Positions 1-6,055 of a DNA stretch of 9,033 nt are shown in pieces (position 1 is the first letter of the stretch; every line of letters starts with the position of its first letter). Position numbers and translations under genes: made by a program. Source of the DNA: Lawsonibacter sp. (GTDB lineage: Bacteria; Bacillota; Clostridia; Oscillospirales; Oscillospiraceae); NCBI GenBank assembly GCA_022798855.1, contig JAAWNI010000084.1, positions 1 to 9,033 on the forward strand, in the 5' to 3' direction. The notes under the pieces are model-generated. The model did no database searches. It was given only the letters and a program-made list of their open reading frames with translations, and was not told where the DNA came from.

Positions 1-1302
1 GACGCCAGCTGGACCGCCATCGGCCTGGCCGCCGGCACCTATCTGAACTTCCTGCTGGTGGCCCGCCGCCTGCGCCGCTACAGCGTGAAGCTGGACGCCA
101 TCACCATCCCCAGCTTCATCTCCAAGCGGTACGGCGAGAAGAAGCCGGTGATTATGTGCATCTCCGCCCTGATCATCCTCATCTTCTTCGTGCCCTACGT
201 GGCTTCCGGCCTGGCCGCCATCGGCAAGCTGTTCAACAGCCTTTTTGGCTGGGACTACATGATGGCGGTTGTGATTGGCGCTATCGTGATTATCAGCTAC
301 ACCTCGGTGGGCGGCTTCTCCGCCGTGGCCACCATGGACCTGATCCAGTCCATCATTATGACCATCGCCCTGGCCATTATTGTGGTTTTCGGCATTGTCC
401 AGGCCGGGGGCATGGACGCCGTGCTGGGCTACGCCCGCAACCTGCCCGGCTTCCTCAGCTTTAGTGAAACTTTCGACGCGGCCACCCTCTCCGCCCAGCC
501 CTACGGCTTCATCCGCATCATATCCATGATGGCCTGGGGCCTGGGCTACTTCGGAATGCCCCACATTCTGGTGCGGTTTATGGCCATCCGGGACGAAAAC
601 GAGCTGAAGCTGTCCCGCCGCATCGCCGCTGTGTGGGTGGTGCTGTCTATGGGTGTGGCGGTGTTCATCGGCATTGTGGGCCGCGCCGTCTCCACCGTCG
701 GCCGCATCCCCTTCCTGGAGGGCAGCGCCACCGAGACGGTGATCGTCAAGCTGTCCGACCTGCTGTCCAGCTACGGCATCCTGCCCGCCATTGTGGCCGG
801 CTGCATTCTGGCCGGCATCCTGGCCGCCACCATGTCCACCGCCGACAGCCAGCTGCTGGCCGCCTCCTCCGCCTTTTCGGAGAATCTGGTGCAGAATGTC
901 TTCGGCATCAAGCTGACCCAAAAGCAGACCATGCTGTGCGCCCGGCTCACCGTCATCGTCATCGCCGTGATCGCCATGTTCCTGGCCGCCGACCCGGACA
1001 GCAACGTGTTCCAGATCGTCTCCTTCGCCTGGGCGGGCTTTGGCGCCACCTTCGGCCCCGCCATGCTGTGCGCCCTGTTCTGGAAGCGGAGCAACCGCCA
1101 GGGCATCATGGCCGGGCTGGTGGCGGGCGGCGTGATGATTTTCGTGTGGAAGTTCCTGGTAAAACCCCTGGGCGGCATCTGGAACATCTACGAGCTGCTC
1201 CCCGCCTTCCTGGTGGCTCTGGCCGCCATCGTGGTTGTCTCCCTGGCCACCCCCGAGCCGGAGCCCGAGGTGGTCAAGTCTTTCGAGGACTACGACCGCT
1301 GA
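1..1302 (+). CDS. putP: Sodium/proline symporter (PutP family), 5' end outside the window
   Basis: Sodium:solute symporter of the inner membrane that couples Na+ entry to proline uptake. The frame is open from base 1, giving 433 residues and a TGA stop. By recalled E. coli PutP (about 500 residues) roughly the first 75 residues lie upstream. Seen: a SWTAIGLAAGTYLN start matching the E. coli SWIAIGL region; WGLGYFGMPHILVRFMA (window residues about 178-194); MSTADSQLLAASSA from residue 278, whose Ser-Thr pair corresponds to the Na+-ligand Ser/Thr of E. coli PutP; and FAWAGFGATFGPAML further on. Hydrophobic segments run throughout, and the protein ends in an acidic tail (PEPEPEVV). A GTG at 58 is internal to the frame, not the start. 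A strong terminator follows 21 bp after the stop. Substrate is inferred from family resemblance; another SSS-family solute is possible but less likely. Confidence 0.93.
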   Translation, partial: DASWTAIGLAAGTYLNFLLVARRLRRYSVKLDAITIPSFISKRYGEKKPVIMCISALIILIFFVPYVASGLAAIGKLFNSLFGWDYMMAVVIGAIVIISYTSVGGFSAVATMDLIQSIIMTIALAIIVVFGIVQAGGMDAVLGYARNLPGFLSFSETFDAATLSAQPYGFIRIISMMAWGLGYFGMPHILVRFMAIRDENELKLSRRIAAVWVVLSMGVAVFIGIVGRAVSTVGRIPFLEGSATETVIVKLSDLLSSYGILPAIVAGCILAGILAATMSTADSQLLAASSAFSENLVQNVFGIKLTQKQTMLCARLTVIVIAVIAMFLAADPDSNVFQIVSFAWAGFGATFGPAMLCALFWKRSNRQGIMAGLVAGGVMIFVWKFLVKPLGGIWNIYELLPAFLVALAAIVVVSLATPEPEPEVVKSFEDYDR

Positions 1303-1323
1303 TTGGAACCTCTAATTTGAAAG

Positions 1324-1354
1324 GCTGCCCCGCTGGCGCGGGGCGGCTTTTTTT
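1324..1354 (+). terminator. Rho-independent terminator of putP
   Basis: A 10-bp GC-rich stem (GCTGCCCCGC, 1324-1333, with GCGGGGCGGC, 1338-1347; one G-U pair) and a TGGC loop are followed by seven T residues (1348-1354). It lies 21 bp after the putP stop and separates that gene from the next promoter. Confidence 0.92.
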
Positions 1355-1374
1355 GTGCCGGGAGGCAAAAAATT

Positions 1375-1437
1375 GTAAAGCGCCCTTGACATGAAATGTA
1401 AAGCGTGCTATACTACAAATAGTAAAGCAAGCTTTAC
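1375..1437 (+). promoter_or_regulatory. Three tandem operator-like inverted repeats over the promoter
   Basis: The motif GTAAAGC-N2-GCTTTAC occurs once perfectly and twice in degraded form. Site 1 is 1375-1390 (left arm exact, right arm CCTTGAC, 5 of 7) and runs into the -35. Site 2 is 1398-1413 (right arm GCTATAC, 6 of 7) and contains most of the -10. Site 3 is 1422-1437 (both arms exact) at the predicted start. Centres are 23 and 24 bp apart, a little over two helical turns, so all sites lie on about the same DNA face. The likely ligand is the Xre protein encoded just downstream, acting as an autorepressor; that assignment is inference. Confidence 0.75.
1386..1414 (+). promoter_or_regulatory. 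Sigma-A promoter of the regulator/membrane-protein operon
   Basis: The -35 TTGACA (1386-1391, exact consensus) and -10 TATACT (1409-1414, five of six) are separated by 17 bp. The expected start of transcription is near 1421, leaving a leader of about 64 nt before the regulator's GTG. Each element is overlapped by an operator-like half-site (see 1375-1437), so the promoter looks strong but repressed. Confidence 0.9.
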
Positions 1438-1484
1438 ATTCTGACAGCGGCACACTGGAGAAGCGTGAAAAAGGAGGTGGTCCG

Positions 1485-1688
1485 GTGGCCAACCGAATCG
1501 CGGAGCTGCGCAAGGCCAGAAAAATCTCCCAGGCGGAGCTGGCCGACGGGGTGGACGTTACCCGGCAGACCATCATCTCCCTGGAGAATGGCCGGTACAA
1601 CGCCTCCCTGCTGCTGGCCCACAAGATTGCCAGGTATTTCGGGCTTACCATCGAGGAAGTATTTTTGTTTGAGGAGGAAGAGGCATGA
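1485..1688 (+). CDS. Small Xre-family HTH transcriptional regulator
   Basis: A 67-residue protein that is almost wholly a lambda-repressor-type (HTH_3) DNA-binding domain. Residues 16-36 hold the helix-turn-helix, with SQAELA as helix 2 and TRQTIISLENG as helix 3. The following AHKIARYFGLTIEEVFLFE is typical of the stand-alone short Xre regulators of Firmicutes, whose usual length is about 65-75 residues. No sensor domain is present, so any signal must come from a partner or from its own dimerisation. The GTG start is set by AAGGAGGTG at 1471-1479. The stop overlaps the next start as ATGA (1685-1688), indicating translational coupling. The promoter just upstream carries three palindromic sites, so autoregulation of the whole unit is likely (inference). 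Confidence 0.93.
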   Translation: MANRIAELRKARKISQAELADGVDVTRQTIISLENGRYNASLLLAHKIARYFGLTIEEVFLFEEEEA

Positions 1689-2131
1689 AGCAGATTAAAG
1701 GAAAGCCGTCAAGATGGCAGTGGATCATGTCCCTGGGCCTGATTGTGGCCGGGCTGTTTTTGGCCCTGCCCGTCTTTCCGGAGGAAATCCGGGACAATAT
1801 CCCCCACCTCCTGGTGGTCCCCGGCTTTGTCGTCCTGCTGTTTTTGTGGCGGCGGAAGGAGAAATACGACGACCTGCCCCTGGAGGAGCAGCGGAAGCTG
1901 GACCTGGAGGACCAGGACGAGCGGAACCAGATGATCTATGAAAAGGCCGCCTTGCGCTGCTGGCAGGGAGAGACGGTGCTGATGATCGCCGGCCTTATCT
2001 TAGCGATTCCCCTGAGAAACCTCTGGCAGCTGGAGCTGGGCTACAAAGTTTTTTATCTGGTCCTCCTGCTCTACTGGGTCCGAATCCTGGTCTTTGAAGG
2101 GGTCCGCTGGTGGATGAACCGGAAATATTGA
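1685..2131 (+). CDS. Four-helix membrane protein with a DERN motif (first of three)
   Basis: Function unknown. The 148 residues form two hydrophobic hairpins: helices at about 14-31 and 40-55, a charged loop at 56-94, then helices at about 97-113 and 120-138. The loop carries DQDERNQMIYEKAA, with DERN at 78-81. This D-E-R-N-x-x-I-x-x-K-A pattern resembles small Firmicutes membrane proteins of DUF2178/DUF3796-like families, often found beside a short Xre regulator; the family label is from memory and untested. The basic N-terminus and positive-inside rule put the DERN loop in the cytoplasm. The start overlaps the regulator stop by 4 nt, so translation is coupled. It is cotranscribed with two further proteins of the same plan but little overall identity. 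Confidence 0.85.
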   Translation: MKQIKGKPSRWQWIMSLGLIVAGLFLALPVFPEEIRDNIPHLLVVPGFVVLLFLWRRKEKYDDLPLEEQRKLDLEDQDERNQMIYEKAALRCWQGETVLMIAGLILAIPLRNLWQLELGYKVFYLVLLLYWVRILVFEGVRWWMNRKY

Positions 2132-2150
2132 CGATTGTGAGGTTTTTGCA

Positions 2151-2567
2151 GTGAAAGACTTTTTGAAAAAAATATCCCCCTATGTGATGTTCGTATCATC
2201 CTGGGTTCTGATTCTCGCCGCCGTTTTGCTGGGAGAGCGGGCTCCGGAACCAGCCATTCTGGCCCTGTATACCCTGGGCGGCATCCTGCTGGGCTTTGGG
2301 GCGGTGGGAATTGCCCTGAGCCGCATCCGGATGTCCCCGGAGCAGCAAAAAGAGTATGAGCGGGGCGAACACGACGAGCGCAACGCGGCCATCCGGGAGA
2401 AGGCGGCCATGTCCTCCTGGTACTGGACGCTGTATATGCTGTGGGCGCTGTTCATGGCCATCCAGATTTTCGTGGGAGGCTTCTGGGGTGTGGCCATCTC
2501 TGTGGTGATCGTACTTCACTGCACCTTCTACATGATCAACATTCACCGCTGGAATAAAAAGATGTGA
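2151..2567 (+). CDS. Four-helix membrane protein with a DERN motif (second of three)
   Basis: Function unknown. The 138-residue protein has predicted helices at about 11-28 and 35-56, a charged loop at 57-87, and helices at about 90-108 and 112-130. The loop contains EHDERNAAIREKAA, with DERN at 75-78, in the same place as in the preceding protein. The plan matches its neighbours while sequence outside the motif differs, as expected of old duplicates or of subunits that assemble together. A GTG start is chosen because TGAGGT (2138-2143) lies 7-8 nt before it and the frame begins with a typical MKDFLKK basic end. It sits 19 bp after the previous stop, within the same operon. Confidence 0.85.
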   Translation: MKDFLKKISPYVMFVSSWVLILAAVLLGERAPEPAILALYTLGGILLGFGAVGIALSRIRMSPEQQKEYERGEHDERNAAIREKAAMSSWYWTLYMLWALFMAIQIFVGGFWGVAISVVIVLHCTFYMINIHRWNKKM

Positions 2568-2580
2568 GGAGGCCCTTGTT

Positions 2581-3045
2581 ATGCTGATAAAAAAACTGTT
2601 GACCGGTGGCGGGGACTATGAAAGGTCCTTGCTCCAGCGCCGTTGGGCCGCGCTTGGTCTGCTGGTGATCGGGCTGGTGTGCTTTGCCTGCTATTTCCTG
2701 CTGGTGCCGGACAGCGATTTGCCCGAGTACGCGCAAGGCTTCTACCTGGGCATGGCCTCCGGCATCACCGCCGGGGCGCTGGTACTGCTGATCCGCACGC
2801 AGTATCTGCTTACCCATCCCCAGGCCCGGCGGAAAGCGAAGATCAAGGAGACGGATGAGCGGGAAATGCAGATTGCCCGCACCTCAGCTCAAATCGCCGG
2901 AGGACTTACAGTTTTTGCCGCGGCGGTGGGCAGCATCATTGTCCTTCCCCTGAGCCGGACGGCCTGCTTCACGCTGACCTGTGTGATCGCGTTCTATATC
3001 CTCTGCGCCCTGCTGTCCAGCCTATGGCTGTCCAAAAAGCTGTGA
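2581..3045 (+). CDS. Four-helix membrane protein with a DER motif (third of three)
   Basis: Function unknown. The 154 residues have a basic N-terminal segment, helices at about 23-42, 53-72, 103-124 and 128-149, and a cytoplasmic loop with KETDEREMQIARTSAQIAG (DERE at 92-95). The motif is weaker than in the two upstream proteins: the Asn is replaced by Glu and the Lys-Ala is lost, so this copy is the most divergent. A clear GAGGAGG (2566-2572) sets the ATG, 8 nt downstream. The 3' end overlaps the start of the pseudouridine synthase gene, which ties that gene to this operon. Confidence 0.84.
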   Translation: MLIKKLLTGGGDYERSLLQRRWAALGLLVIGLVCFACYFLLVPDSDLPEYAQGFYLGMASGITAGALVLLIRTQYLLTHPQARRKAKIKETDEREMQIARTSAQIAGGLTVFAAAVGSIIVLPLSRTACFTLTCVIAFYILCALLSSLWLSKKL

Positions 3046-3932
3046 GCCGCCGTCTGGAGCTGACCGTCACGCCGGAGCTGGCGGGGGTCAGGGTGGACAC
3101 CCTTCTCAGGAAGCACCTGGGCCTGTCCGGGACGGTGGTCCGGCGGGTAAAGTGGCTGGAGGACGGCATTTTACTGGACGGCGTGCGGGTCCACACTGAC
3201 TTCCGTCCGGCGGCGGGGCAGGTGCTGTCCGCCCGGCTGTCCGATCCGGAACGGAACAGCGGTATCATCTCCGCGCCGGGTCCGCTGGACATCGTCTATG
3301 AGGACGGCGACCTCATCGTCCTGAACAAGGCCCCCGGGGTGCCGGTCCACCCGGGGCCGGGGCACTTTGACGATACGCTGGGTAATTTTTTGATGGATTA
3401 CTACGAAAAAACGGGCCAGGAGGGGGATTTCCACCCCGTCCACCGGCTGGACCGGGGGACCTCCGGCCTGCTGGCAGCCGCCAAGCATCCCCACGCCCAG
3501 GAGGTGCTGAAAAAACAGCTCCACACAGAAGGCTTCCGCCGGGTCTATCTGGCGGTGTGCGAGGGCGTGCCCGACCCGCCTGCCGGTGTCATCGACGCCC
3601 CCCTGGGGCCTAAGCCCGGCTCCCTTATGGAGCAGATGGTCCGGCCCGACGGCAAGCCCGCCCGGACCAGATACGGGGTGCTGCGCCGTTGGGGCGGGCG
3701 GGCGCTGGCATCCCTGGAGCTGGAGACGGGCCGCACCCACCAGATCCGGGTCCACATGGCCCACATCGGCCATCCCCTCACCGGGGATTTCCTCTACGGA
3801 ACGGAGGACAGGGAGCTGATTGGCCGTCCCGCGCTCCATTCGGGGTATCTGTCCTTCCTCCACCCGATTACGAAGGAGCGGCTGCAATTCTCCGTCCCGC
3901 TGCCGGAGGATATGGCCCGGCTGAAACTGTAA
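3024..3932 (+). CDS. RluA-family RNA pseudouridine synthase
   Basis: Isomerises specific uridines to pseudouridine in rRNA or tRNA in the cytoplasm; the target base cannot be told from sequence (RluA/RluC/RluD-like). An N-terminal S4-like RNA-binding domain spans about residues 11-72. The synthase domain starts at VYEDGDLIVLNKAPGVPVHPG (91-111; split as 91-100 and 101-111). It has the family signature HRLDRGTSGLL with catalytic Asp143, and GRTHQIRVHMAHIGHPL (236-252) near the C-terminus. The 302-residue length is normal. The start is uncertain: ATG 3024 overlaps the membrane gene by 22 nt, whereas GTG 3042 overlaps its stop by 4 nt as GTGA and would remove six residues; neither has a good ribosome binding site, so coupled translation is likely. 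No promoter is visible just upstream. Confidence 0.93.
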   Translation: MAVQKAVSRRLELTVTPELAGVRVDTLLRKHLGLSGTVVRRVKWLEDGILLDGVRVHTDFRPAAGQVLSARLSDPERNSGIISAPGPLDIVYEDGDLIVLNKAPGVPVHPGPGHFDDTLGNFLMDYYEKTGQEGDFHPVHRLDRGTSGLLAAAKHPHAQEVLKKQLHTEGFRRVYLAVCEGVPDPPAGVIDAPLGPKPGSLMEQMVRPDGKPARTRYGVLRRWGGRALASLELETGRTHQIRVHMAHIGHPLTGDFLYGTEDRELIGRPALHSGYLSFLHPITKERLQFSVPLPEDMARLKL

Positions 3933-3937
3933 ATTAT

Positions 3938-3963
3938 GACAAAAAAGCACTGGTAATTTTGTC
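3938..3963. promoter_or_regulatory. Short A/T-rich inverted repeat upstream of the mutase promoter
   Basis: GACAAAA (3938-3944) and TTTTGTC (3957-3963) form a perfect 7-bp inverted repeat with a 12-nt spacer. It starts 6 bp after the pseudouridine synthase stop and ends 10 bp before the -10 at 3974. It could be an operator or a weak terminator stem; there is no T-run after it, so a terminator is less likely. Confidence 0.35.
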
Positions 3964-3979
3964 CCTCTTGTGGTACAAT
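3951..3979 (+). promoter_or_regulatory. Extended -10 promoter of the phosphohexomutase gene
   Basis: TGGTACAAT (3971-3979) fits an extended -10 (TGn + TACAAT, 5 of 6). The hexamer 17 bp upstream, TGGTAA (3951-3956), matches the -35 consensus at only three positions, as is common for extended -10 promoters. It lies 40 bp before the ATG at 4019, in the only A/T-rich gap between the two genes. Confidence 0.55.
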
Positions 3980-4018
3980 CATAGATGTCAAAATTTATGC
4001 CATTGGAGGTATGTTAAC

Positions 4019-5734
4019 ATGTCCTACCGTGATACTTACGAAGCCTGGCTGGCCAGCCCCGTCCTGTCCCCAGAGGAAACCGCCGAGCTGGAGGCCATCA
4101 AGTCCGACGAGAAAGAGATCGAATCCCGCTTCTTCTCCCAGCTGGAGTTTGGCACCGCCGGACTCCGGGGCACCATGGGGATGGGCACCTACCGGATGAA
4201 TATTTACACCGTGCGCCACGCCACCCAGGCCTTTGCCCAGGTGATCCTGGCAGAGGGGCCCGACGCCGTCCAGCGGGGGGTGGCCGTGTGCTACGACTGC
4301 CGCAACCACTCCGACGAGTTCGCCCGGGCGGCGGCCCAGATCCTGGCCTGCAACGGCATCCCCGTGCGCCTTTTCGAGTCCCTGCGCCCCACCCCCGAGC
4401 TGTCCTTCGCCATCCGGGAGTACGGCTGCATCGCCGGCATCAACGTCACCGCCAGCCACAACCCCAAGGAGTACAACGGCTATAAGGTCTACTGGGAGGA
4501 CGGCGCCCAGCTGCCCCCCCAGCACGCCGACGAGGTGGCCAAAATCATGCGGGAGATGGACGTGCTCACCGGGCCCGCCCTGGGCTGCGCCGCCCCCGCC
4601 CCCATCACCGAAATGGGCGAGGAGACTGACGAGAAGTTCCTGGCCAACGTGATGGCCCAGGTGAACGACAAGGCGGCGGTGGAGAAGGCCGCCGACACCT
4701 TCAAGATGGTGTATACCCCCTTCCACGGCACCGGCTACAAGCTGATCCCAGAGGCCCTGAAACGCCTGGGCATGAAGCACGTCATCTGCGTCCCCCAGCA
4801 GATGGTCATTGACGGCGACTTCCCCACGGTGGCCTCCCCCAACCCGGAGAACCCCGAGGGCTTTTATCTGGCGGTGGACATCGCCAAGCAGGAGGGGGCC
4901 GACTTCATTCTGGGCTCCGACCCCGACGCCGACCGGGTGGGCATCATGGTGAACACCGGCAATGGGGGGTTTAAGGTGCTCACCGGCAACCAGACCGGTG
5001 TGCTGCTGCTGGACTACCTCATCGGCGCTATGAAGCGGGTGGGCAGGCTGCCCGAAAATCCGGTGGCGCTGAAGACCATCGTTACCACCGAGATGGCCCG
5101 GAAGGTGGCCGAGGTCAACGGCCTGAAATGCTTCGACACCTTTACCGGCTTCAAGTTCCTGGCCCAGAAGAAGGACCAGCTGGAGGGCTCCGGCGAGGGG
5201 AACGTGATCATGTCCTATGAGGAGAGCTACGGCTACATGCTGGGCTCCTTTGTCCGGGACAAGGACGCCGTCACCGCCGCCGTGGCCCTGACCGAGATGG
5301 CCGCGTGGTACGCCGGACAGGGCATGACCCTCTACGACGCCCTGCTGGCCCTCTATGAGAAGTACGGCTTCTACAGCGAGCGGACCCTGAACCTGGTGAT
5401 GCCCGGCCTGGACGGCCTGAAAAAGATGGCCCAGCTCATGGCGGACCTCCGGGAGAAGCCCCCGGTGGAGATTGCCGGGGTGGCCGTGAAGGAGCAGAAG
5501 GACTACAAGGACGGCAGCGTGGTCTGCGTGGAGTGCGGCAGCAAGTCCCAGATGGAGCTGTCCGGCTCCAACGTGCTGCGCTACGAGATGGCCGACGGCA
5601 CCAGCCTGATCGTCCGGCCCTCCGGCACCGAGCCCAAGGTCAAGGTGTACATCCTGGCCAACGGAGAGAGCAAGGAAGCCTGCGACGCCAAGGTGGAACA
5701 GTACGCCGCCTGGGCGGAGGGCCTGAAAGGATAA
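4019..5734 (+). CDS. pgm: Phosphoglucomutase/phosphomannomutase (alpha-D-phosphohexomutase)
   Basis: Cytosolic enzyme that interconverts hexose 1- and 6-phosphates, feeding glycogen, UDP-glucose and cell-wall sugar synthesis. The 571 residues show the four-domain phosphohexomutase plan: FGTAGLRG (44-51); TASHNPKEYNGYK around phosphoserine Ser146; the metal loop SDPDADR with Asp301, Asp303 and Asp305; EESYGYMLG (401-409) for sugar recognition; and the C-terminal phosphate-binding RPSGTEPK (533-540). Length and motifs match the long PGM/PMM type of Firmicutes (B. subtilis PgcA-like) rather than the roughly 450-residue GlmM. The start is ATG 4019 because GGAGGT (4005-4010) lies 8 nt before it; the frame stays open upstream into the previous gene, but that is read-through. 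A hairpin follows directly. Specificity for glucose versus mannose is not certain. Confidence 0.96.
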   Translation: MSYRDTYEAWLASPVLSPEETAELEAIKSDEKEIESRFFSQLEFGTAGLRGTMGMGTYRMNIYTVRHATQAFAQVILAEGPDAVQRGVAVCYDCRNHSDEFARAAAQILACNGIPVRLFESLRPTPELSFAIREYGCIAGINVTASHNPKEYNGYKVYWEDGAQLPPQHADEVAKIMREMDVLTGPALGCAAPAPITEMGEETDEKFLANVMAQVNDKAAVEKAADTFKMVYTPFHGTGYKLIPEALKRLGMKHVICVPQQMVIDGDFPTVASPNPENPEGFYLAVDIAKQEGADFILGSDPDADRVGIMVNTGNGGFKVLTGNQTGVLLLDYLIGAMKRVGRLPENPVALKTIVTTEMARKVAEVNGLKCFDTFTGFKFLAQKKDQLEGSGEGNVIMSYEESYGYMLGSFVRDKDAVTAAVALTEMAAWYAGQGMTLYDALLALYEKYGFYSERTLNLVMPGLDGLKKMAQLMADLREKPPVEIAGVAVKEQKDYKDGSVVCVECGSKSQMELSGSNVLRYEMADGTSLIVRPSGTEPKVKVYILANGESKEACDAKVEQYAAWAEGLKG

Positions 5735-5737
5735 ACG

Positions 5738-5764
5738 AAGAGCCGCCCTTTGGGGCGGCTCTTT
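5738..5764 (+). terminator. Hairpin terminator after the mutase gene
   Basis: AGAGCCGCCC (5739-5748), loop TTTG, GGGCGGCTCT (5753-5762), then only a short T-run (5762-5764). The perfect 10-bp stem starts 4-5 bp after the stop codon. It is almost the same as the hairpin at 6021-6048. Confidence 0.75.
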
Positions 5765-5805
5765 GCCGAGATGGCTGGGGTTCCATAATGTGGTGCTGCC
5801 CTGTT

Positions 5806-5982
5806 TGACAGAATCCCCCCGCCCCCTGCGGGGGCACCCCCCTTTAGCAAGGGGGGCTTGGGTGCTTGAAGGCCCCGGTCCTGCTCCAAAGGCCCCCTTG
5901 CCAAAGGGGGCTGGCAGCGGCGTAAGCCGCTGACTGGGGGATTCCGGTTTACCGAAAACTTTCCTGTGAATGGAATCCCTCC
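5806..5982. repeat. GC-rich modular palindromic repeat, copy A
   Basis: Non-coding. Together with the terminators on each side it fills the gene-free stretch 5735-6055. Its ends are inverted: GAATCCCCC (5811-5819) and GGGGGATTCC (5936-5945). Between them are successive hairpins: GCCCCC/GGGGGC (5821-5835); CCCCCCTT-TAGC-AAGGGGGG (5837-5856); a CCCCCTT/AAGGGGG stem near 5893-5910; and AGCGGC-GTAA-GCCGCT (5916-5931). A last palindromic unit joins GGGGGATTCC to GGAATCCC (5972-5979). Bases 5837-5945 match the reverse complement of copy C (8830-8937) at about 90% by eye, and 5806-5856 match the reverse complement of copy B (7983-8031). No transposase is present, so it is a non-autonomous MITE- or REP-like element. 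Confidence 0.8.
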
Positions 5983-6020
5983 GGGGCGTTTCTCTTTTCC
6001 CCCCTCGTTTTTGACAGTCT

Positions 6021-6048
6021 AAGAGCCGCCCTTTGGGGTGGCTCTTTT
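6021..6048. terminator. Hairpin terminator between the convergent mutase and Na/Pi genes
   Basis: AAGAGCCGCCC (6021-6031), loop TTTG, GGGTGGCTCTT (6036-6046), with a T-run at 6045-6048. The one non-Watson-Crick position is G-U in the plus-strand RNA but A-C in the minus-strand RNA, and the T-run is also better on the plus strand. It nevertheless sits 8 bp beyond the stop of the minus-strand Na/Pi gene, so it probably works both ways. Confidence 0.7.
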
Positions 6049-6055
6049 CTATGCA

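Noticed and set aside
633..1394. 253-residue alternative plus-strand frame inside putP
   Set aside because: Arg/His/Gly-rich frameshifted reading of putP that runs through its terminator; no domain.
1303..1484. Riboswitch or T-box in the leader of the Xre operon
   Set aside because: The leader after the predicted start is only about 64 nt and its one palindrome is better explained as an operator; no known riboswitch core was recognised.
3171..3950. 259-residue minus-strand open frame opposite the pseudouridine synthase
   Set aside because: Shadow of a well-supported plus-strand gene; no recognisable motif or start signal.
3995..4780. 261-residue minus-strand open frame opposite the mutase gene
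   Set aside because: Gly/His/Val-rich composition typical of the antisense of GC-rich codons, no domain, no ribosome binding site; the plus strand encodes a fully motif-supported enzyme.
5806..5982. Possible CRISPR array or tandem repeat from the recurring C-run/G-run units
   Set aside because: Units are hairpins of different length without regular repeat-spacer alternation, and no cas genes are present.
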